Positions 42,841 to 50,120 of a stretch of DNA of 64,000 bases are shown piece by piece (position 1 is the stretch's first letter; each line of letters begins with the position of its first letter). The stretch is taken from NCBI GenBank assembly GCA_963749895.1, contig CAVVOG010000003.1, positions 620,001 to 684,000 on the forward strand. Reading direction: 5' to 3'. This DNA is from AC-51 sp963749895. GTDB taxonomy: Bacteria > Actinomycetota > UBA4738 > HRBIN12. Below the pieces are notes generated by a model that did no database searches, was not told the origin of the DNA, and saw only the letters and a program-made list of their open reading frames with translations. The translations under genes were made by a program, and so were the position numbers.

Positions 42841-43838
42841 GATCGGGTTCCGGGATCCTCGGTCGGGGGCGTCACCTGGAGCGACTCCGGCTCACCGGGC
42901 GCGTCGGTATCCCTCTGCGAGCGGCGGCGGAGGATCCGGTCGACCGTGCGCGATACGGAGGCGTCCGCCTCGATCCCCTGGATCCTCACACCTCGCACGG
43001 TCTCCGACGCCATCGACCCCGTCGACTCACGGATGATCTCCGGGAGGTCGATCTCCTCCATCACCTCGCGCGTCAGTTCGGCCAGGTCCAGCCGCTCGAT
43101 CACGGCGGCGACGTCGAGGCGCTCGGCGATCTCGTCGACGTCGACCCGGGCGACGATGGCGTCGACGTCGATCCTCGCGGCGATCTCGTTGAGATCCAGC
43201 TTCGAGACGACCGCGTCCAGGTCGACGCGCGACACGATCTTGTCCACGTCGACCCGGGCGACGAGCTCGTCCAGATCGACGCGCTCCGCCACGAGCCACG
43301 TCAGGTCGATCTGGTCGAGCACCGCGTCGATCACCTGGGGGACCAGCTCCCGCGCGAACGCCCCCGCGGCCGCCTCGGTCTCCGGACGCGCGTCACGCCA
43401 CCGCTCGTCGAGCGAGGTGGCCGTCGAGCGCACCCACCCGGCCGCGGGACCCAAGGGGGGCACCCCGGCGATCCATGACGCGGGAGGACCGACCGCCCTC
43501 GAGACGCGCCTGGCCGCTTCAGCGGCGCCCTCTCCGACCAGCAGCGTGATCCCCAGGAGGGCGCCGGTCGCCATCGCGAGCGGATCCGCACGCTCGAGGG
43601 CGCGCTCGTCCGAAGCGAGCGGCGTCAGCATCGTCCGACGGAGGGCGTCGGCCACGGCGGCGATGCCGAGGGCGACCAGGCCCGTCGTGACGCGGATCCC
43701 CTGCTCGAGCAGCATCGTTCCCGACGGCTCGTCGACCTCGGCGACCGGCTCGCCGGCGGGCTCCGTGACCTCGGTCGATCCCGTGCGGCCCGCTGAGGAC
43801 CACGGGGAAGTCTGGGGTGCGCTCTCCATGGCCACCAT
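42837..43838 (-). CDS. Protein with tandem nine-residue Asp repeats
   Basis: A 333-residue protein of unknown function. Residues about 30-60 and 70-100 contain hydrophobic stretches (LEQGIRVTTGLVALGIAAVADAL; PLAMATGALLGITLLVGEGAAEAA). The centre has eight tandem copies of a nine-residue unit, roughly R-V-D-V-D-x-I-V-A (for example RVDVDKIVS, RVDLDAVVS, RIDVDAIVA). The tail is polar. Two starts are possible (ATG 43838 or 43829). It overlaps the RDD gene that follows, suggesting a joint membrane role. Confidence 0.65.
   Translation of the reverse strand: MVAMESAPQTSPWSSAGRTGSTEVTEPAGEPVAEVDEPSGTMLLEQGIRVTTGLVALGIAAVADALRRTMLTPLASDERALERADPLAMATGALLGITLLVGEGAAEAARRVSRAVGPPASWIAGVPPLGPAAGWVRSTATSLDERWRDARPETEAAAGAFARELVPQVIDAVLDQIDLTWLVAERVDLDELVARVDVDKIVSRVDLDAVVSKLDLNEIAARIDVDAIVARVDVDEIAERLDVAAVIERLDLAELTREVMEEIDLPEIIRESTGSMASETVRGVRIQGIEADASVSRTVDRILRRRSQRDTDAPGEPESLQVTPPTEDPGTRS
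43068..43283 (-). repeat. Eight tandem 27-bp units encoding a nonapeptide repeat
   Basis: Eight consecutive units of 27 bases encode R-(V/L/I)-D-(V/L)-D/N/A-x-(I/V/L)-(V/A/I)-x. The units differ in sequence, so the repeat is old and held by selection at the protein level. Predicted structure would be a regular amphipathic coil or helical array. Confidence 0.75.
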
Positions 43839-43986
43839 CTTGCGCGCCGGGGCCACCGATTGACCAGCCCCGAACCAGGGGTCATGAGCGCACCCGCGTG
43901 GTTCCCACCCCTGCCCCAAGTCTCCGTAGAATCGAACCTTCGAGCGGCGATGCCGCCCGGATCGGACGGAGGAAGGAGAGCGCTCG

Positions 43987-45921
43987 ATGGTGAACGGGCT
44001 CACGCGGCTGACCGAGCCGATGGTCCGCGACCGTGGCGAGCTGCGCACCGCGACCTGGGACGAAGCCTTGGACCGGGCCGCCGACGGACTGCGCAGGGCC
44101 ATGGAGCGGAATCCCGGCTGGGGGGCCGGCCTGTTCAGCTGCTCCAAGGCCACGGACGAGATGAACTTCGTCGCAGGGAAGTTCGCTCGCCAGGTCCTGG
44201 GCACGAACAACATCGACAGCTGTAACCGCACCTGACACGCGCCTTCGGTCGTCGGTCTGGCGACCGTTCTCGGTGCCGGTGGTGGTACCAGCTCGTACGC
44301 AGAGGTCGAGGACTCCGACCTCATCGTGCTGTGGGGATCGAACGCTCGCGCGGCGCACCCGATCTTCTTCCACCACGTCCTGAAGGCGATCGAGGAGGGT
44401 GCCCGACTGATCGTCGTCGATCCCCGTCGGACGGAGTCGGCGGCCTTCGCCGACCTGTGGCTCGGCATCGACGTCGGCACCGACATCGCCCTCAGCAACT
44501 CGATCGCCCGCGAGATCATCGCGAGCGGTCTCGAGGATCGCGCGTTCATCGAGCGCGCGACCGAGGGGTTCGATGAGTACGCGGCCAGCGTCCAGGAGTG
44601 GACCCTCGAACGTGGTGAGGCCGTCACCGGGGTGCCGGCGTCGGTGATCGGCGAAGTCGCCCACGCCTACGCGACGGCCGAGCACGCGATGCTCTGTTGG
44701 ACCCTGGGCATCACCGAGCACCACAACGCGGTCGACAACGTGGTGTCCCTGATCAACCTCGCGTTGCTCACCGGTCACGTCGGACGGTACGCGAGCGGGC
44801 TGAACCCGCTCCGCGGCCAGAACAACGTCCAGGGCGGCGGGGACATGGGGGCGATCCCGAACAAGCTCCCCGGGTTCCAGGACATCGAGCAGGACCATGA
44901 CGCTCGGGCTCGGTTCGAGGCCACCTGGGGTCGTGAGATCCAGCCCCGCTACGGATGGCACCTCACGAACATGTTCGCAGCGATGGGACGCGGCGAGCTC
45001 ACGGCGGTCTACTGCATCGGCGAGAACCCCGTGAGCTCGGAGGCCGATGCGACCCACGCGAAGGAGCTGCTGGAGAACCTCGACACCTTGATCGTCCAGG
45101 ACATCTTCATGACGAAGACCGCCGAGATCGCCGACGTCGTGTTCCCGGCGGCGAACAGCGCGTTCGAATCCGAGGGAACCGTGACGAACTCCGAGCGCCG
45201 CGTGCAGCGGGTTCGTAAGGCCCTCGACCCACCTGGGGATGCGCGCGACGACATCTGGATCATCGCGCAGCTCGCCGCGCGTCTCGGCTACGACTGGGGC
45301 GACGTCACCCCGCGCGCCGCTTGGGACGAGCTGCGGACCCTGTCGCCGATGCACCGCGGCATGTCGTGGGAGCGGCTCGAGGAGCTCGGTGGGATCCAGT
45401 GGCCGTGCCCCGACGAGGATCACCCCGGGACGACGTTCCTCCACGCGAGGCTGTGGGCCGAAGATCCGGCGGAGCGAGGCCGCGCGGCGCCGTTCAGCAT
45501 CGTGGTCGACGAGCCGCCGGTCGACGAGCTGACCGATGCGTACCCGATCCGCCTCACGACCGGCCGCCGCCTGGACTCCTACAACACGGGTGTGCAGAGC
45601 GGTGCGTACACGTCACCGCTGCGCCGTCCCGAGGCGATCGAGATCTCGGCGCACGACGCCGCCGATCTCGGTGTGGTCCAGGGTCAGGCGGTCCTCGTGT
45701 CGTCGCGACGAGGCGCGGTGGTCGCGCCCGTGCACATCTCGAGCGCGCTGCGGCCCGGACTCGCGTTCATGACGTTCCACTTCCCCGAGCAGGTCGAGAC
45801 GAACCGCCTCACGATCGAGGCGACCGACCCCAAGTCCGGTACCGCGGAGTTCAAAGCGACCGCGATCCGGATCGAGCCGCTCCCGGCCGACGCCGCCGCC
45901 GCCGTCGGGAGCACCGAGTGA
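43987..45921 (+). CDS. fdhA: Selenocysteine-containing formate dehydrogenase catalytic subunit (split FdhA)
   Basis: Catalytic Mo/W-bis-MGD subunit of an NAD-type formate dehydrogenase; 644 residues if the UGA at codon 83 is read as selenocysteine. Before UGA: MNFVAGKFARQVLGTNNIDSCNRT; after it: HAPSVVGLATVLGAGG, LIVLWGSNARAAHPIFF, LNPLRGQNNVQGGGDMGAIP, YCIGENPVSSEAD. These match the family on both sides without a gap. The stop-bounded 82-residue part alone would be useless. The protein lacks the N-terminal [4Fe-4S] domain of ordinary FdhA. It begins at NGLTRLTEPMVRDRGELR, exactly where the last gene of the operon ends its Fe4S4 domain. GGAGGAAGGAG precedes the ATG. TAGAAT at 43927 may be the -10. 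Confidence 0.93.
44233..44235 (+). other. In-frame UGA predicted to encode selenocysteine (Sec83)
   Basis: TGA at codon 83 replaces the Sec/Cys that ligates Mo or W in formate dehydrogenases (T-U-H-A-P context; E. coli has V-U-H-G-P). The same frame continues for 562 codons with full similarity. Confidence 0.92.
44247..44265 (+). promoter_or_regulatory. Bacterial SECIS hairpin
   Basis: GGTCG pairs with CGACC; a bulged T, a closing C-G pair and a GGTCTG apical loop complete the element. It begins 11 bases after the UGA. From memory, E. coli fdhF has the same 11-base spacing, the bulged U and the GGUCU loop read by SelB. Found by eye, not by a folding program. Confidence 0.88.
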
Positions 45922-45931
45922 CGGAGGCCGC

Positions 45932-47767
45932 GTGGACCTGCACCTGAGCACGGCGGTTGCCACCGACGACGAGCGCGCAGCCGTCGACGACGTCCTCGGG
46001 CCACCTCTGCCGTCGTCGACCGAGCCTGAGGCACGCGTCGAGTTCCTCGATGGCCGGGTGACCCGTGGCGGGCAGGAGGCTCGGAGCCAGCGCACGATGC
46101 TCCTGCCGGCGCTGCATGCCCTCCAGGCGCGCGCCGGCTGGATCAGCGAGGGCGGGCTGAACTACGTGTGCTCGAGGCTCACCGTGCCGCCGGCCGAGGC
46201 GTACGGCGTCGCGACCTTCTACGCGATGTTCCGGACGACACCGTCGCCCGCGACCGTCGTGCACGTCTGCGACGACCTGGCCTGCCGCGTGAGCGGCGCC
46301 CGGGAACTGCTCGCATCGTGCGAAGCGGAGCTCGGGTCTGAGGTTCGGGTCGTGGCGAGTCCGTGCCTGGGTCTGTGCGATCGCGCGCCCGCCGTGTTGC
46401 TGCAGATGGCCGGTGTCGATCGCACCGACGAGGTCCTGACCGGCGAGCTGGCGACCGCGGCGGAGGTGGCGCGCGCGGTCGGTGAGGAGATCGCCCCACC
46501 GACCGTCGGCGATGGACCGACCGCCGTCGGCGACCGGCTCCTGGCGCGCGTGGGGGTGGTCGACCCGACCTCGCTCGACAGCTACCGGGCACACGGAGGC
46601 TACGCGGCCCTGACCGCGGCGATCGAGATCGGTCGCGACGCGACGATCGAGCAGGTCACCCAGGCGAGGCTCCTGGGTCGCGGCGGCGCGGCCTTCCCGA
46701 CGGGTGTGAAGTGGAGGGCCGTCGCCGACCAGCCGGTGATGGAGCGCTACGTCGTCGCGAACGCGGACGAGTCGGAGCCCGGCACCTTCAAGGACCGCAT
46801 CGTGATGGAGCACGACCCCTTCGCGTTGATCGAGGCGCTGACGATCGCCGGCTTCGCCACCGGCGCGGAGTTCGGCTACCTCTACGTCCGTGGCGAGTAC
46901 CCGTTGTCGGCGGGGCGGCTCCGACTCGCGATCGCCGAGTGTCGGCGTGCCGGCCTGCTCGGTCCCGACGTGATGGGCGCGGGGTTCGCGTTCGACATCG
47001 AACTGCGGTGTGGTGCCGGCGCCTACATCTGCGGTGAAGAGACCGCCCTGTTCGAGTCGATCGAGGGGTATCGCGGTGAACCCCGGAACAAACCGCCGTT
47101 CCCCGTGAGCCACGGCCTGTTCGGCAGACCCACCTCGATCAACAACGTGGAGACCTTGATCAACGTCCTGCAGGTCCTCACGCTCGGTCCCGACGCGTAC
47201 GCGGCCGTGGGGACCGAGGGGTCCACCGGGACCCGGCTCTTCTGCTTGTCCGGCCACGTCGAGCGCCCGGGCGTCTACGAGGCACCGCACGGGATCACCG
47301 TGGCCGACGCGATCGCCCTTGCGGGCGGCGTCCGGGGCGGGAAGGCGCCCAAGGCGGTGCTGCTCGGGGGTGCCGCGGGCGGGTTCCTCGGTCCCGACCG
47401 GCTCGATGCGCGGCTGACCTTCGAGGATGCACGCGCCGGCGGCTACACCCTCGGGTCCGGCGTCGTGATGGTCTTCGACGAGGACACGGACCTCGTCGAC
47501 CTGTGTGTGCGTATCGCCCGCTTCTTCCGTGATGAGTCGTGCGGGCAGTGCGTGCCGTGCCGGGTCGGGACGGTCCGCCAGGAGGAAGCCCTGCACCGGC
47601 TCGCGAGCGGACGGACCCACGGTTCTCCACGGGAGGAGGTCGCGCTGTTGCAGGACGTCGCCCGGGCGATGCGAGACGCGTCGATCTGCGGCCTGGGTCA
47701 GACGGCCGCGAGCGCGGTCGGCTCGGCGATCGCCACGTTCGGACTGTTCGGACAGGAGGGCTCGTGA
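45932..47767 (+). CDS. fdhB: NAD-dependent formate dehydrogenase, NuoE-NuoF fusion subunit (FdhB)
   Basis: A 611-residue diaphorase subunit. Residues about 45-190 are a NuoE-like thioredoxin-fold [2Fe-2S] domain with all four cysteines (VCDDLAC and SPCLGLC). Residues 210-600 are NuoF-like: NADH/FMN site GRGGAAFPTGVKW, NADESEPGTFKDR, YICGEETALFESIEG and the [4Fe-4S] motif ESCGQCVPCRVG. It passes electrons between the FeS chain and NAD+. GGAGG lies 5 bases before the GTG. Confidence 0.93.
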   Translation: MDLHLSTAVATDDERAAVDDVLGPPLPSSTEPEARVEFLDGRVTRGGQEARSQRTMLLPALHALQARAGWISEGGLNYVCSRLTVPPAEAYGVATFYAMFRTTPSPATVVHVCDDLACRVSGARELLASCEAELGSEVRVVASPCLGLCDRAPAVLLQMAGVDRTDEVLTGELATAAEVARAVGEEIAPPTVGDGPTAVGDRLLARVGVVDPTSLDSYRAHGGYAALTAAIEIGRDATIEQVTQARLLGRGGAAFPTGVKWRAVADQPVMERYVVANADESEPGTFKDRIVMEHDPFALIEALTIAGFATGAEFGYLYVRGEYPLSAGRLRLAIAECRRAGLLGPDVMGAGFAFDIELRCGAGAYICGEETALFESIEGYRGEPRNKPPFPVSHGLFGRPTSINNVETLINVLQVLTLGPDAYAAVGTEGSTGTRLFCLSGHVERPGVYEAPHGITVADAIALAGGVRGGKAPKAVLLGGAAGGFLGPDRLDARLTFEDARAGGYTLGSGVVMVFDEDTDLVDLCVRIARFFRDESCGQCVPCRVGTVRQEEALHRLASGRTHGSPREEVALLQDVARAMRDASICGLGQTAASAVGSAIATFGLFGQEGS

Positions 47768-48714
47768 CGCAGGTGCCGCTCGCACCACCCGTGAAGCTGC
47801 TCGACGCCGAGATCGACGGCGAGCCGGTCCGCGTGCCCGAGGGCGCGACGATCCTCGACGCCTGCCGCGGGATGGGTGTCGACACGCCGACGATGTGTTA
47901 CGCGGACAACCTCACGCCGGTGAACGCCTGCCGGGTGTGCGTGGTCGAGGTCGAGGGGTCCCGGGTCCTCGTCCCGGCGTGCTCGAGGCCGGTCGAGGAC
48001 GGGATGAAGATCTCGACCGACACCGAGCGGGTGCGCCATTCCCGTCGGCTCGTGATCGAGTTCCTGGCCTCCAGCGTGGACACGTCGCTCGCCTCGCCCG
48101 ACTGGCATCGCTGGCAGGAGCTCTACGAGGCGCAGCCCGAGCGTTTCGGCGCGCTGATGGAGCCGATGGAACCCGAGGAGCGCGACGCGAAGGAGCCCGG
48201 CCATCACCACGCGCCCGACCCCGCGGTCGCCGAGACCGTCGCCCAGCCCGTGAAGATCGACAACGAGCTGTACGTACGCGACTACGCGCGGTGCGTGCTC
48301 TGCTACAAGTGCGTCGAGGCGTGCGGGACCGATGCCCAGCACACGTTCGCGATCGCCGTCGCGGGCCGGGGGTTCGACGCGAGGATCTCGACCGAGTACG
48401 CCGTCCCGCTCGACGCGTCGGCGTGCGTCTACTGCGGCAACTGCATCGGGGTGTGCCCGACCGGGGCGCTGATGTTCTCGAGCGAGTACGAGATGCGCGG
48501 GGCCGGCACGTGGGACGAGGACGCCCAGGCCGTCACCAACACGATCTGCCCGTACTGCGGGGTCGGGTGCGAACTAGAAGTCCACGTGCAGGACAACGAG
48601 ATCGTGAAGGTGACCTCCCCGACCGATCACTCCGTCACGAGCGGCCATCTGTGCGTGAAGGGGCGCTTCGGCTTCCGGTACGTGCAGCGTCGTCGCCGGG
48701 AGGAGACGGGCTGA
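47764..48714 (+). CDS. FdhA N-terminal half: NuoG-like Fe-S protein with Fe4S4-molybdopterin domain
   Basis: A 316-residue electron-transfer protein. Residues 10-90 are a [2Fe-2S] ferredoxin domain (TMCYADNLTPVNACRVCVVE, then ACSRP). The usual His-Cys3 cluster motif that follows in NuoG/FdhA is absent; that region reads LASSVDTSLASPDWHRWQ. Two [4Fe-4S] ferredoxin motifs come next (CVLCYKCVEAC and CVYCGNCIGVC). The C-terminus is the Fe4S4 domain of Mo-bis-MGD enzymes (CPYCGVGCELEV ... HLCVKGRFGFRYVQ). The chain stops there, and the catalytic remainder is the gene at 43987. It overlaps fdhB by four bases. Confidence 0.9.
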   Translation: MTQVPLAPPVKLLDAEIDGEPVRVPEGATILDACRGMGVDTPTMCYADNLTPVNACRVCVVEVEGSRVLVPACSRPVEDGMKISTDTERVRHSRRLVIEFLASSVDTSLASPDWHRWQELYEAQPERFGALMEPMEPEERDAKEPGHHHAPDPAVAETVAQPVKIDNELYVRDYARCVLCYKCVEACGTDAQHTFAIAVAGRGFDARISTEYAVPLDASACVYCGNCIGVCPTGALMFSSEYEMRGAGTWDEDAQAVTNTICPYCGVGCELEVHVQDNEIVKVTSPTDHSVTSGHLCVKGRFGFRYVQRRRREETG

Positions 48715-49307
48715 CGCCGGTCACGGGGATCGTCCTGGCGGGCGGGCGGTCCACGAGGTTCGGTGCCGACAAGCTCGCCGCCGACCTCGAGGGGATGCCC
48801 CTGCTGCACCACGCGGTGATCCGGGTGGCGGAGGCGTGCGGCGACGTCGTCGTGGTGCTCGCGCCCGATGCGGACGTCCCCTCGTTCCCTCCTGGTCTCC
48901 CGGTCCGCGTGGCGCGCGATCGCCATGAAGCCGAGGGCCCGCTGGCGGGGCTGGCCGCCGGGCTGGCGGCGATCTCGACCGATCGGGTCCTCGTGGTCGC
49001 CGGCGACATGCCGCGGCTGTCCCCGCCGGTGCTGCTCGAGATGCTCCGAGTCGCGGACGAGGCACCCGTGCAGGCGGTCGCGCTCGCCGAGGCGGGCCGA
49101 ACGAGGCCGCTCCCGTGCGTGCTCTCGACGGCGCAGGCTCGGGCGCACGCGCACGCGCTGCGGCGGTCGGAGGAGCGGTCCCTGCGAGCCCTGCTCGACT
49201 CCCTCCGGGTCGCCGTGATCGACGAACCCACATGGCGCAACCTCGACCCTCGTGGAGGCACCCTGCACGACGTCGACAGCCCCGGCGACCTCCCCGGGGC
49301 TCGATAG
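48711..49307 (+). CDS. mobA: Molybdenum cofactor guanylyltransferase (MobA)
   Basis: A 198-residue nucleotidyltransferase that attaches GMP to molybdopterin to make the MGD cofactor used by formate dehydrogenase. It starts GIVLAGGRSTRFGADKLAADLEG, and has VVVLAPDAD, HEAEGPLAGLAAGLAAI and VVAGDMPRLSPPVLLEML. No ATG, GTG or TTG lies before the conserved domain. The only in-frame candidate is CTG at 48711, which follows GGGAGGAG by 5-6 bases and overlaps the previous stop (CTGA). Its place in the fdh operon fits its job. Confidence 0.87.
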   Translation: MTPVTGIVLAGGRSTRFGADKLAADLEGMPLLHHAVIRVAEACGDVVVVLAPDADVPSFPPGLPVRVARDRHEAEGPLAGLAAGLAAISTDRVLVVAGDMPRLSPPVLLEMLRVADEAPVQAVALAEAGRTRPLPCVLSTAQARAHAHALRRSEERSLRALLDSLRVAVIDEPTWRNLDPRGGTLHDVDSPGDLPGAR

Positions 49308-49310
49308 GCT
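49305..49310 (+). promoter_or_regulatory. Predicted -10 box of a leaderless promoter (MBL hydrolase)
   Basis: TAGGCT lies 6 bases before the GTG at 49317 and overlaps the mobA stop codon. Confidence 0.5.
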
Positions 49311-49316
49311 GGCCGG

Positions 49317-50120
49317 GTGGGCCACGTCGCACCGGTACGGGTCGGACGCTTCCGGGTCGAGGTCGTCTGCGAGGGATCCGCACCGCTTCCGCTCGCGGAC
49401 GAATGTCCCGGGTCCTCGGTGGACTGGGAGGCGGAGCGTGCGGTCCACCCGTGGGCCTTCCACGGGGAGCGGTCGTGGCCATGGCACGTGCACGCGTTCG
49501 TGATCCGCGGACCCGCCGGGGTGACGGTCGTCGACAGCGGGGTAGGTGGCTTCGGGCCGTGGCGCCCGTGGTCCCAGGCCGATCCGGCCGCCTGGGACGG
49601 CGTCGACCGCAACGAGGTGGGACACGTGGTGCTGACGCACCTGCACGCGGATCACGCCGGCGGGGTCGTCGTCGATGGGGAGGCGAGGTTCCCGAACGCC
49701 GTGGTCCACGTCCATCCCGGCGACTGGCAGGCGTTCGCGGGAACGGACGAGGCTGACGACTACGTCGTGCACGCGTCGCTCGAGAGGCTCCTCGAGGAGC
49801 AACGCCTCGATCTGGACGCGGCCGACCGGGAGGTCGCACCCGGGATCTCGGTGCGCCACACGCCGGGTCACACGCCCGGTCACAGGAGCGTCGTGGTCCG
49901 TGACGGAGGAGACACCCTGCTGATCACGGGCGATCTCCTCCACCTGCCGGTCCAAGCCGCCCACCCGGAGTGGCTCTCGAGTCACGATGACGATCCGCGG
50001 ATCGGGGCGATCGCGCGTCGGCTGACGCTGTGGCGCGCCGCGAACGCCGGGTGGCGGGTCGCCGTGAACCACTTCGCCGTTCCGTTCGGGTACGTGGGTC
50101 CGGAGGGTTGGTCGACGTGA
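49317..50120 (+). CDS. Metallo-beta-lactamase fold hydrolase
   Basis: A 267-residue MBL-fold protein with the metal motif LTHLHADHAGGVVVD (near residue 105), a second His in RHTPGHTPGHRSVVV and an Asp in LLITGDLLHLP. The substrate is unknown; relatives include quorum-lactonases and thioesterase-like enzymes. Ends with a four-base overlap into the P-type ATPase gene. Confidence 0.85.
   Translation: MGHVAPVRVGRFRVEVVCEGSAPLPLADECPGSSVDWEAERAVHPWAFHGERSWPWHVHAFVIRGPAGVTVVDSGVGGFGPWRPWSQADPAAWDGVDRNEVGHVVLTHLHADHAGGVVVDGEARFPNAVVHVHPGDWQAFAGTDEADDYVVHASLERLLEEQRLDLDAADREVAPGISVRHTPGHTPGHRSVVVRDGGDTLLITGDLLHLPVQAAHPEWLSSHDDDPRIGAIARRLTLWRAANAGWRVAVNHFAVPFGYVGPEGWST

Noticed and set aside
43068..43283. 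Possible CRISPR or minisatellite array
   Set aside because: The 27-bp units are diverged, have no spacers and are in frame with a protein repeat.
44233..44235. TGA as the end of an 82-residue protein
   Set aside because: Frame, similarity and SECIS all continue past it, so it is read as selenocysteine.
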